Of a DNA stretch of 64,000 nucleotides, positions 51,448-59,323 are shown in pieces. The position numbers and the translations under genes are program-made. The stretch's first letter is position 1. The number at the start of each line of letters is the position of its first letter. The DNA comes from Bacteroidales bacterium (GTDB lineage: Bacteria; Bacteroidota; Bacteroidia; Bacteroidales; ML635J-15): positions 62,001 through 126,000 of the forward strand of contig JAFZRE010000026.1 of the NCBI GenBank assembly GCA_017620015.1, read 5' to 3'. The notes under the pieces are model-generated. The model saw only the letters and a list, made by a program, of their open reading frames with translations, did not search any database and was not told the DNA's origin.

Positions 51448-52752
51448 ATGGATAAAGTAAAACTGAAACTGATTTACCCGAAATGGAACAAGCTGCCCGG
51501 ACAGACAACATTCAACCTGCCGCCCCACGGACCGGTGGCATTTGCCGCAACTTTGCCCGAATACGTTGACATTTCGTTTACCGACGAAAACGTTGAGGCT
51601 ATCGATTTTGACGAGGAATGCGATCTTGTGGCATTGTCGATGATGCTTACCACACAGGTAAAGCGCGGATGGGCGATTGCCGACGAATATCACAAGCGTG
51701 GCAAAAAGGTTATCGCCGGAGGTATTTCCACAATGCTTCACGCAGAGGAGATGGTAAACCACGTTGACAGCGTATTCCTTGGCGAATCGGAAGGTCGTTC
51801 CGAGCAGGTTATTATCGACTGGAAAAACGGCTGCCTAAAAAAGATTTACAACTATATGGGCAACCAGCCGCCAATAGAATCAGTAGGTCCTTGCCGTCGC
51901 GACCTTTACAAGCGCGAATTGTACAACCACAAGGGTGTGCAGATGGTTGACCTGTTCCACGCTTCGCGCGGATGCCGTTTCAGTTGCTATCCCTGTGCTG
52001 TGTCGTATCTTGGTGGTCGTAAGTTCCGTCCGCGTCCAGTTGACAAGGTTGTGGAAGATATGGCTAGCATCGACAACAACCGCCTGTTTATCGTCGATAA
52101 CTCGCTGGCGCAGGACAAGCAGTGGGAAATGGAACTTTTCAAGGCCATCGCACCGCTGAAGAAAAAATGGATAAGCCATACCATCGAGGATGACCCCGAA
52201 GTGCTCGACCTTGCAGCAAAGGCCGGTGCATGGTATGTATATCAGGCTGTTTACGATACTTCAGAATATATCAAGGAGCGCGTAAAGAGATACCACGACT
52301 ATGGAATCGGCGTCGAAGGTACAATTCTGCTCGGTCTTGATAACCAAACTGTTGACGATTGCAAGCGACTGATTGACTTCCTTGGTGAAATCGACTTGGA
52401 TTTGGCAGAATTTACAGTAATGACGCCTTTCCCGCACACAAAGGCCTACGACGACCTGTTGCGTCAGGGACGTATCTTCGATTTCGACTGGAACCACTAC
52501 AATGCCGGTCAGGTTGTTTTCCAACCCAAGCTGATGACTCCCGAGCAGTTGCAAGACGTTTATGATTACGCTTGGAAGAGTTTCTATGCAGCCGAAACCC
52601 AGGAATCGAAGATGTTCAGGCTGTTCTGCAACGTTGCGCTTCGCGAGATGGAAGAAGGTACTTACCGTCCGCGTAACAGGAAGCTGGCAAACAAGTCGTT
52701 TGGCCGTGATGTCGATAGAAGCAAGAGAAATGTAAACCTTAGACCCGAATAA
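51448..52752 (+). CDS. B12-type radical SAM protein
   Basis: A 434-residue protein. Residues 1 to about 140 form a cobalamin-binding-like fold (PHGPVAFAATLPEYVDISFT, then KRGKKVIAGGISTMLHAEEM) without the classical DxHxxG, as in class B methyltransferases and their relatives. The radical SAM site is Cys176-Cys180-Cys183 in ASRGCRFSCYPC, followed by FIVDNSLAQD and YQAVYDTSEYIKERVKRYHD. Related families include HpnP/HpnJ, BchE and P- or C-methylases. In this operon C-methylation of the aryl ring or chain, or an oxidative ring change, is plausible; the substrate is not shown by sequence. Confidence 0.82.
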   Translation: MDKVKLKLIYPKWNKLPGQTTFNLPPHGPVAFAATLPEYVDISFTDENVEAIDFDEECDLVALSMMLTTQVKRGWAIADEYHKRGKKVIAGGISTMLHAEEMVNHVDSVFLGESEGRSEQVIIDWKNGCLKKIYNYMGNQPPIESVGPCRRDLYKRELYNHKGVQMVDLFHASRGCRFSCYPCAVSYLGGRKFRPRPVDKVVEDMASIDNNRLFIVDNSLAQDKQWEMELFKAIAPLKKKWISHTIEDDPEVLDLAAKAGAWYVYQAVYDTSEYIKERVKRYHDYGIGVEGTILLGLDNQTVDDCKRLIDFLGEIDLDLAEFTVMTPFPHTKAYDDLLRQGRIFDFDWNHYNAGQVVFQPKLMTPEQLQDVYDYAWKSFYAAETQESKMFRLFCNVALREMEEGTYRPRNRKLANKSFGRDVDRSKRNVNLRPE

Positions 52753-52775
52753 ATTTCACTCTTAAATTAGCAGAA

Positions 52776-53138
52776 ATGAAAGTTTCAGAAGAATATTACG
52801 ACGAAATCTTCCAGTTCAAGGGACAATGGGATATGCCGTCGTCGTGCGGACTGAAAATAAGGAATGTAAACGGCAAGACATACGTGATTGTGACTGAATT
52901 GTATCAGGACAATCCCGGCACTTCTGTAACCTACGCAGGTAGGTCGCTTGCCGAGCAGATTTGCGAGCAGAAGTCGCTTGACCTCAACAACATAGTTTAT
53001 CTGGAATGTAACCCGAATACAAACTCAAAATTGTCGTTCTACGACGAGGAGTATTTCGAGGTTAACTTCAATGCCGACAGGCAGAATATGTATAGGCTTC
53101 TCCCTGCCGACGAGGTTGCCGCAATACTGAAAGCCTAG
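52776..53138 (+). CDS. Unrecognised small protein in the polyene operon
   Basis: A 120-residue cytoplasmic protein, 23 bp behind the radical SAM gene. It has beta-rich segments (CGLKIRNVNGKTYVIVTELY, IVYLECNPNTNSKLSFYDEE) and a conserved-looking PGTSVTYAGRSLAEQICEQK helix. No family recognised. Its tight position suggests that it partners the radical SAM enzyme or binds one of the intermediates. Confidence 0.65.
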   Translation: MKVSEEYYDEIFQFKGQWDMPSSCGLKIRNVNGKTYVIVTELYQDNPGTSVTYAGRSLAEQICEQKSLDLNNIVYLECNPNTNSKLSFYDEEYFEVNFNADRQNMYRLLPADEVAAILKA

Positions 53139-53150
53139 CGGATTTTTAAC

Positions 53151-53215
53151 GTCATTCCACAAAACAGAACGAACAGCAAAAGGCACGTTGCTTGTGAGTT
53201 CGTTTATGCGGAATC
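53151..53215. repeat. 65-bp dispersed repeat, copy 2
   Basis: Same length and layout as 44841-44905 (GTCATTCCAC to TATGCGGAATC), lying between the small protein and the hydrolase gene. It may form a hairpin in the operon transcript. Confidence 0.75.
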
Positions 53216-53231
53216 TCCAAAATAGTCTTTT

Positions 53232-54083
53232 ATGAAGTTCGTTTACTTTTTGCTTTTATTCTTTTCGGTATCGTTATCTTTATCGTCGCAGGAACCCATA
53301 CCTATATGGCCCGAAAATTCGCCACGGAAAGCCCGAAAAGTAACCGTAAAGCCCTATATTGCCGAATCGTCGGACGTTGCCATCATCGTATGTCCGGGTG
53401 GTTCATACTTCTGGCTCGACTACGGTAACGAGGGCGAAGAAGTTGGTCGCTGGATGCAGCAGCATGGCATATCGGCATTTGTACTAAAGTACAGGGTTCC
53501 AAGTTGGTGGGCGTGGTTTTTCCATTACCGTTACATCGTCAGAGGCAAACAGCACCCCGATATGTACAACGACGGGCAGATGGCATTGCAGTGGGTACAC
53601 GAACACGCCGACGAGTATGGAATCGCCAGAAACAAAATCGGAATGATTGGCTTTTCGGCAGGTGGGCACCTTGTGATGTCGGAGGCTTGTTTCCGAGGTA
53701 AGTACCGCCCTGCTTTTGTTGCTCCGATTTATCCCGTTGTTACAATGTCGGACAAGTGCGTGCATAAGCGTTCGCGCCGTGGCTTGCTGGGTGAGTACAA
53801 GCGCTTTAACAAGGAGATGCGCGATTCGTTATCGCTCGAAAAGCACATTCCAGCCGACTGTCCGCCAGTGTTTATCGTCAATTGCAAGGACGACCCCGTC
53901 GTTCATTACCATAATTCCGAATTGCTTGACTCTGCGCTTACTCAGCATGGTATTTCGCACAAGTATTTGCAGTACAAAACTGGTGGACACGGATTTGCCG
54001 TGAGCGAAGTAAAAGGCTCTGACGAGGCAAGAGTTTGGCGAGATGAATTTCTTGTGTGGCTGAAGGAGATAAAAATCTTTTAG
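53232..54083 (+). CDS. Exported alpha/beta hydrolase (esterase)
   Basis: A 283-residue hydrolase with an N-terminal signal-like segment (FVYFLLLFFSVSLSLSS). The oxyanion/nucleophile pattern is VIVCPGGSYFWLDYGNEGEE and then GMIGFSAGGHL; the Asp is in NCKDDPVVHYHNSE and the His in TGGHGFAVSE. This is the BD-FAE/acetylxylan-esterase-like group, which cleaves small acyl esters. In the periplasm it might trim or transfer an ester on the pigment lipid. It could also be an unrelated gene caught in the cluster; it is the last gene before a new promoter. Confidence 0.8.
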   Translation: MKFVYFLLLFFSVSLSLSSQEPIPIWPENSPRKARKVTVKPYIAESSDVAIIVCPGGSYFWLDYGNEGEEVGRWMQQHGISAFVLKYRVPSWWAWFFHYRYIVRGKQHPDMYNDGQMALQWVHEHADEYGIARNKIGMIGFSAGGHLVMSEACFRGKYRPAFVAPIYPVVTMSDKCVHKRSRRGLLGEYKRFNKEMRDSLSLEKHIPADCPPVFIVNCKDDPVVHYHNSELLDSALTQHGISHKYLQYKTGGHGFAVSEVKGSDEARVWRDEFLVWLKEIKIF

Positions 54084-54199
54084 GTGGAGTGCCTATTGGC
54101 AGAACGGCAAAACACGTAAAAACCAAAAACGGCGAAGTCATAGAAACTTGAAACGGGCTTTAGCCCATTGAAACTTTCAAATGCTGCAGGCATATAAAC

Positions 54200-54231
54200 T
54201 TTGGAGATTTCAGATAATCATTTATTTTTGC
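54200..54231 (+). promoter_or_regulatory. Internal promoter for the ligase and acyltransferase genes
   Basis: TTTG (54200-54203), 19-bp spacer, TATTTTTGC (54223-54231), 19 bp before the ligase ATG. A small hairpin, GGGCTTTAGCCC, lies upstream at about 54155-54166. The match is as good as the main operon promoter. Confidence 0.65.
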
Positions 54232-54250
54232 AAAAATTATTAATTCAATT

Positions 54251-55549
54251 ATGCAGAAGGACATTGAATATTGTTCGCCCGAAGAAATAAAGGCTTTTCA
54301 GGAAAAGAAACTGACCGAGGCGTTGGCTTATCTACAGGAATATTCCCCGTACTACAAGAGGATGTTCAAGAGCTATAACATCGACATAAAGAAGACTCGC
54401 CATCTTGAGGACCTTGTGAAAATTCCTTTTACGGAGAAAAAAGACTTGCAGCTTTTTAACGATGAGTTTCTTTGCTGCCCAAAAGAAAAGATTATCGACT
54501 ACATAACGACTTCCGGTACACTTGGTGACCCCGTTACTTTCGGCTGTACCGAAAAGGACTTGCAGAGGCTTGCATACAACGAGAAAAAGTCGTTTGCCTG
54601 TGCTGGCTTGCACCCTGGCAACATTGTGCAGCTGATGACAACACTTGATAAGCGCTTTATGGCCGGATTGGCTTATTTCTTGGGAATCAGGGAACTCGGA
54701 GCATCGGTTATCCGAGTGGGAAACGGAATACCCGAATTGCAGTGGGACACCATTATGCGCATCAAGCCCGACACTATAATGTGCGTGCCGTCGTTTATCC
54801 TGAAACTGATACAATACGCCGAGGAACACGGAATCGACTACAAGAACAGCAGTGTCCGCCGAATTATCGGCATTGGCGAAGGCCTTCGCGAACAGGATTT
54901 CGGACTTAACCTGCTCGGACGTCGCATAAAGGAAAAATGGGATGTTCAGCTTTTTGCCACTTATTCTTCCACCGAAATGGGAGCAACTTTCTCGGAATGT
55001 GAGTATGGTTGCGGTGGTCATATTCATCCCGAACTGATTATTGTTGAGATTATTGGCGACGACAATATGCCTGTTGCCGATGGCGAGGCCGGAGAAATCG
55101 TTGTGACCACCTTGGGAGTGGAAGGAATGCCTTTGCTGAGGTTCCGCACAGGCGACATCGCTTCGAAGCGCGTTGAGCAGTGCAAGTGCGGACGAAATTC
55201 GTACCGTCTTACCCCGTTGCTCGGACGAAAGAACAATATGATAAAGTTCAAGGGGACAACGCTTTATCCGCCAGCAATAAACGATGTGCTTGACAATACC
55301 GACTACGTTGAGAACTATGTGATTGTTGTCAGCACCAACGATGCCGGCACCGACGATGTTCTAGTAAAGATCGCCTTGAATCACGAACCCGACTTCGATG
55401 TCGTGAAGGAACTGAAGGATAGTTTCCGTTCGCGTATCCGCGTGGCTCCTCAGATAGAGATACTTTCGGTTGACGAAATACGCCAGATTGTTTTCCCGCC
55501 GAAGAGCAGGAAGCCCATAAAGTTTATTGATTTGCGTTCAAACAAATAA
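54251..55549 (+). CDS. Acyl-activating ligase, phenylacetate-CoA ligase-like
   Basis: A 432-residue AMP-forming ligase resembling PaaK. The phosphate loop is TTSGTLGDPVTF near residue 95; YSSTEMGATFSECEYGCGGH is the adenine/metal-like region, and LLRFRTGDIASKR with GRKNNMIKFKGTTLYP is typical of PaaK. It would adenylate an aryl acid and pass it to coenzyme A or directly to an acyl carrier protein. With the tyrosine ammonia-lyase at 57726, 4-coumarate is the expected substrate, giving the aryl starter. It has its own promoter. Confidence 0.85.
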   Translation: MQKDIEYCSPEEIKAFQEKKLTEALAYLQEYSPYYKRMFKSYNIDIKKTRHLEDLVKIPFTEKKDLQLFNDEFLCCPKEKIIDYITTSGTLGDPVTFGCTEKDLQRLAYNEKKSFACAGLHPGNIVQLMTTLDKRFMAGLAYFLGIRELGASVIRVGNGIPELQWDTIMRIKPDTIMCVPSFILKLIQYAEEHGIDYKNSSVRRIIGIGEGLREQDFGLNLLGRRIKEKWDVQLFATYSSTEMGATFSECEYGCGGHIHPELIIVEIIGDDNMPVADGEAGEIVVTTLGVEGMPLLRFRTGDIASKRVEQCKCGRNSYRLTPLLGRKNNMIKFKGTTLYPPAINDVLDNTDYVENYVIVVSTNDAGTDDVLVKIALNHEPDFDVVKELKDSFRSRIRVAPQIEILSVDEIRQIVFPPKSRKPIKFIDLRSNK

Positions 55550-55553
55550 GGTC

Positions 55554-56681
55554 ATGGCAGAAAGTTTTGATGATATGCGGCCCTACAGCGATGCCGAAAT
55601 GGTGTCGGCTGTTTCTCGGTTTGTTGAAACCCCGGAGTTTGTCAAGCTGGCTGGATTTATGTTTCCAGGCAAGCCGTTGACTGAAGTTCGCGACTTTTTC
55701 CTGTCAATCAGGACAGTATATGAACTTCAGCACAAGATAATGTTCGGAATATACGAGGTTATCAAGCAGAAAAGCATGACGGATTTCACATATTCGGGTG
55801 TGGAATACCTCGACCCGACGAAGAGCTATCTGTTCATCTCGAACCATCGTGACATAGTACTTGATGCGTATCTGCTTCAGTGTCTGTTTGTTATGTACGA
55901 CATTCCGCTTACGCAGGTAACTTTCGGTGCCAATCTTATGCGCAATCCGATTATCCGTGATGCTGGCAAGTGCAATAGGATGTTCAAGGTTGAGCGCGGT
56001 GGACCGACACCGCGCGAATTCTATATGGCACTTTCTAGGCTTTCGCAATATATAAGGCGCACAATCTGCGAAACACACGATTCGGTCTGGATAGCACAGC
56101 GGAACGGTCGTACCAAGGACGGAATGGATAAAACCGAGGTTGCCCTTGTGAAAATGCTTGGACTTAGCGGAGGCAAGGACAAGGCAGAATCCTTCGACAG
56201 CCTGAATATTGTACCGCTTTCAATATCATACGAGTGGGAGCCTTGCGATGTGCTGAAGGCTTTGGAACTTTGCCGTACAGCAAAGTTTGGGCACTACGAA
56301 AAAACTCCCGACGAGGATTTCAATAGCATTTTCACTGGCATAAATTCGCAGAAGGGACTGGTGCATCTTTCTATAAACAAGCCTATTACGCGCGAAGAAC
56401 TTGCAGACTTGAGTTCTGCTGGTGATTTCAACGAGGCTCTTGCCGAACTTTTGGACAGCCGCATTCTTGGTGGCTACAAGCTTATGCCAAGCAATTATGC
56501 AGCCTACGACATTCGCAATGCTTCCGATGAATATTCGTCGCACTATACGCTAGAATGTAAGGCAATGCTACTTGAAAAGATAAACAATTTGCCAAAGGTT
56601 GACGATATTGACAGCGAAGTGCTCAAGAAGCAGTTTATCGATATTTATGCAAACCCGGTGGAGAATTGTGTCTTTGTGTGA
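55554..56681 (+). CDS. PlsC-like acyltransferase
   Basis: A 375-residue acyltransferase of the glycerol-phosphate type found in Bacteroidota. The HX4D motif is FISNHRDIVLDAYLL near residue 100; other segments are GANLMRNPIIRDAGKCNRMF and WIAQRNGRTKDGMDKTEVAL. No signal peptide or strong membrane helix. It could acylate the anchor lipid of the pigment. The ATG at 55554 is 4 bp after the ligase stop. Confidence 0.8.
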   Translation: MAESFDDMRPYSDAEMVSAVSRFVETPEFVKLAGFMFPGKPLTEVRDFFLSIRTVYELQHKIMFGIYEVIKQKSMTDFTYSGVEYLDPTKSYLFISNHRDIVLDAYLLQCLFVMYDIPLTQVTFGANLMRNPIIRDAGKCNRMFKVERGGPTPREFYMALSRLSQYIRRTICETHDSVWIAQRNGRTKDGMDKTEVALVKMLGLSGGKDKAESFDSLNIVPLSISYEWEPCDVLKALELCRTAKFGHYEKTPDEDFNSIFTGINSQKGLVHLSINKPITREELADLSSAGDFNEALAELLDSRILGGYKLMPSNYAAYDIRNASDEYSSHYTLECKAMLLEKINNLPKVDDIDSEVLKKQFIDIYANPVENCVFV

Positions 56682-56691
56682 AAATATAACT

Positions 56692-57705
56692 ATGGATGAA
56701 GATCATGACAGATGGCATTGGCAAGAGCCAAATAGTGCGTGGCGAGGGGTTGGCATTTATCATATAACGCTTACTATTCCGTCGCGTGAACCATTATTTG
56801 GTATGCTTGTCATTCCACAAGATGATCCGGCACAAGCAAAAGTGGAACGAACAAAATTAGGAAATAGCATAGTAGAGGAATTGCTACACATTCCAACTTA
56901 TTATCCAGAAATACGAATTTTGCAATTCTGTCTTATGCCAGACCATTTACATGCAATTATATATGTCACACGTCAGATGACAAAAAGTATTAGGATTGTT
57001 GTTCGCGGTTTCTGGCAAGGTGCAAAAAAGCTTGGTCGTGAATATACTTCGTCTGTTATACCCGAATTTAATTCGGGTATAACAGACGAAGGCAAAGATT
57101 CAATTAAAGCTAATGCATATTCTTTTCCGATATTTACAGAGATGCCTTTCATTCGACCACTTTCTCATCGCGGACAACTACAAGCAATGATTCGTTATGT
57201 TCAGATGAATCCGCAACGGCTCGCTACTAAGCGACTAAAACCTAGTTTCTTTCGGGTGCAACATGACGTCGAAATAAATGGTAGAAAGTGTGATGCAGTT
57301 GGCAACATAGCCATTTTGATGGAAGAGAAGCGTATGCCAGTACATGTACGTCGTGTAATGATGGAGGCAGCGAAACAAAGTGACAATGAGTCGCTACGTG
57401 ATTATATGAATGGTTGTATTATTGCTGCTCGTAAAGGGACTGTAATGGTATCACCATTTATCAGCCCATTAGAGAAGGAGATATTATCTATTCTCATAAA
57501 CGAGGAACTTTTTGTTATCTATCTTATCAATAATGGCTTTGGTGAATACTATAAGCCGGCTGACGGCATATTCAATGCTGTGGCTACGGGAAGGTTGTTG
57601 ATACTAAGCCTATGTCCATATAATAAGGATATGAAACACATAACTCGAGAAGAATGCGTGATGCTTAATAATTTTGCAGAAGAAATGGCGACAATAAGTA
57701 GATAA
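56692..57705 (+). CDS. REP-associated transposase-like protein with internal palindrome
   Basis: A 337-residue protein related to REP-associated Y1 transposases. GVGIYHITLTIPSREPLFGM is near the start, the HUH motif is in FCLMPDHLHAIIYV, and the candidate catalytic Tyr in MIRYVQMNPQRLATKRL. The C-terminal ~150 residues go beyond the usual domain and are unrecognised. A 45-bp perfect palindrome (57047-57091) lies in frame within the coding sequence, between the HUH motif and the Tyr. The base composition is more AT-rich than that of the polyene genes, which fits later insertion. It splits the operon from the ammonia-lyase gene. Confidence 0.8.
   Translation: MDEDHDRWHWQEPNSAWRGVGIYHITLTIPSREPLFGMLVIPQDDPAQAKVERTKLGNSIVEELLHIPTYYPEIRILQFCLMPDHLHAIIYVTRQMTKSIRIVVRGFWQGAKKLGREYTSSVIPEFNSGITDEGKDSIKANAYSFPIFTEMPFIRPLSHRGQLQAMIRYVQMNPQRLATKRLKPSFFRVQHDVEINGRKCDAVGNIAILMEEKRMPVHVRRVMMEAAKQSDNESLRDYMNGCIIAARKGTVMVSPFISPLEKEILSILINEELFVIYLINNGFGEYYKPADGIFNAVATGRLLILSLCPYNKDMKHITREECVMLNNFAEEMATISR
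57047..57091. repeat. 45-bp perfect palindrome inside a transposase gene
   Basis: Two exact 22-bp arms (starting CTTCGTCTGTTATACCCG and its complement) flank one central T. In frame it encodes TSSVIPEFNSGITDEG. The DNA could extrude as a cruciform, and the mRNA would form a strong hairpin. Confidence 0.85.
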
Positions 57706-57708
57706 TGA

Positions 57709-57722
57709 TCACTTTTAAGTGA
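57709..57722. terminator. Short bidirectional hairpin between convergent genes
   Basis: TCACTT and AAGTGA flank TT. It lies between the stops of the transposase-like gene and the ammonia-lyase gene and is followed by A/T-rich sequence on both sides. The stem is only 6 bp. Confidence 0.35.
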
Positions 57723-57725
57723 AAA

Positions 57726-59255
57726 TTATATCTTCATCGTCTTCTTATATCCCTTCAGGTACTTTTCTACGTTAGCAATATCGTCGTAGAAAGGTGTGTC
57801 TTCGATGAATTTTGGTACTAAGTTGCGTATTGCATCGTATTGTGCATGGGTTACGGGACTTAGCTTGCCGGCAATTTCGAGGCAGTCGGTTGCCTGGGCA
57901 AGTGCTATGTAGTGGATTGCCATCACTTGGAAGCAATTGTCGATTACGCGCTTGCAAAGCAGTGCCGTGTTGGTTCCCATGCTTACAATGTCCTGGTTGT
58001 CGTTGTTGTTTGGAATGCTGTGTACGTAGTTTGGCATTGCAAGCGTCTGGCATTCGGCAGTAGTCGATGTCGCTGTAAACTGGCAGGCCTGCATTCCGTA
58101 GTTTAGTCCAAGAGTGCCGAGGTTTAGGAATGGTGGCAGAATGCCGTTTATGCGGTCGTGGAATAGGTAGTTGAGCTGACGTTCGGCAGTCATTGCTATG
58201 CGTACCATCGCTATCTTTACCTTGTCCTCTTCAAGCGAAATGTAGTCGCCGTGGAAGTTGCCACCGTGGTAAACGTTCTTAGTTACAGGGTCAACTATGG
58301 GGTTGTCGCAGGCTGAGCGCACTTCTTCCTGTATGATGCGCCGCGAATTTTCTAGAGTTTCGTATATAGGACCAAGTATTTGCGGAGTGCAACGCAATGA
58401 GTAGTAGGGCTGTACCTTGTGTTCAAATACTTTTTCTTCCTTATGTCCGTTGTTGTAAAGTTCGTGTTCACGCTTTACAAGGCATTTGCTTCCTTTGGCA
58501 AACTCTCTCATCTGGCGGGCAATAACCTGCTGTCCGTTGTGGCGGCGGCATTCGTTTAGAGGTTCCGACATAAGGTCGTCGAACGATGAGGCTATTTCGT
58601 TCATCCATACCGAAGCGATTACCGACAATTCGAGAAGAATTTCTGCAAAATGCTGGTTGACTATCGAAATGCCAGTCATTACCGAAGTGCCGTTTGTGAT
58701 TGACAAGCCTTCGCGGATGTATATCTTCAGTGGAGTAAGGCCGAATTTCTTCATTATTTCAGCCGTAGGATGCCATTCTCCGTTGTAGTGGACCTTTCCT
58801 TCACCGATGAGGGTAAGTGCGATATGAGCAAGTTGTACGAGGTCTCCGCTTGCGCCTACGCTTCCGTGCTGCGGTATGAAAGGATATATGCCTTTGTTGA
58901 TGAATTCTTTCAGAAGCAGGGCTACATCGGCATGAATTCCTGATTTGCACTGCATTATTGTGCCAAGCCTTGCTATCATTGCCGCCTTGACGTAGATGTC
59001 TTCCAAGGGTTCGCCTGCGCCGGTGGCGTGGCTTCTGATTATGTTGTACTGCAGGTCGGTAAGGTACTTGTCGTCAACGCGCCACTGCGCCATAGGACCG
59101 AAACCTGTATTTATGCCGTATATTACCTTGTCTTCCGAAAACTTTTTCAGAAACTGGTAGCAGCTATCAATGTTGCTTATAGTTTCATCTGAAATATTAA
59201 TTGGTTCATTTTCAAACAGAACCTTTTCTATGTTGTTCAATAATAGAGAATCCAT
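57726..59255 (-). CDS. Tyrosine ammonia-lyase, flexirubin type
   Basis: A 509-residue aromatic amino acid ammonia-lyase. The MIO cofactor forms from Ala135-Ser136-Gly137 in GSVGASGDLVQLAHIALTLI. Conserved segments include VIYGINTGFGPMAQWRV, QYNIIRSHATGAGEPL, NGTSVMTGI and YVHSIPNNNDNQDIVSMGTN. These are close to my memory of the Flavobacterium johnsoniae tyrosine ammonia-lyase, which starts flexirubin synthesis, and less close to histidine ammonia-lyases, though the SH pair is shared with both. It should make 4-coumarate. The ATG at 59255 gives the normal N-terminus; the frame remains open to 59441 over the end of the next gene. A -7 element lies 29 bp upstream. It is convergent with the main operon. 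Confidence 0.85.
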   Translation of the reverse strand: MDSLLLNNIEKVLFENEPINISDETISNIDSCYQFLKKFSEDKVIYGINTGFGPMAQWRVDDKYLTDLQYNIIRSHATGAGEPLEDIYVKAAMIARLGTIMQCKSGIHADVALLLKEFINKGIYPFIPQHGSVGASGDLVQLAHIALTLIGEGKVHYNGEWHPTAEIMKKFGLTPLKIYIREGLSITNGTSVMTGISIVNQHFAEILLELSVIASVWMNEIASSFDDLMSEPLNECRRHNGQQVIARQMREFAKGSKCLVKREHELYNNGHKEEKVFEHKVQPYYSLRCTPQILGPIYETLENSRRIIQEEVRSACDNPIVDPVTKNVYHGGNFHGDYISLEEDKVKIAMVRIAMTAERQLNYLFHDRINGILPPFLNLGTLGLNYGMQACQFTATSTTAECQTLAMPNYVHSIPNNNDNQDIVSMGTNTALLCKRVIDNCFQVMAIHYIALAQATDCLEIAGKLSPVTHAQYDAIRNLVPKFIEDTPFYDDIANVEKYLKGYKKTMKI

Positions 59256-59283
59256 CTTTTTATAGTCTTTCAAAAAACAATTT

Positions 59284-59292
59284 GCAAAAATA
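59284..59292 (-). promoter_or_regulatory. -7 element of the ammonia-lyase gene
   Basis: TATTTTTGC on the minus strand (59292-59284). No matching -33 element is seen; it overlaps the space after the DUF4301-type gene, so the lyase has its own start. Confidence 0.45.
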
Positions 59293-59323
59293 CATTTTTT
59301 GAGTACACGATAATGTTTTCTGA

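Noticed and set aside
56811..56870. CATTCCACAA and GGAACGAAC inside the transposase gene, resembling the 65-bp repeat
   Set aside because: The spacing and the rest of the repeat do not match, so I treat it as chance likeness.
32797..59255. Dialkylresorcinol (DarA/DarB) genes expected for true flexirubin esters
   Set aside because: No KAS III-like DarB or DarA-type cyclase was found among the cluster genes, so a resorcinol half is not claimed from this window.
57726..59255. Histidine ammonia-lyase (HutH) of histidine breakdown
   Set aside because: No other hut gene is near, and the sequence and context fit flexirubin-type tyrosine ammonia-lyases better; the activity has still to be measured.
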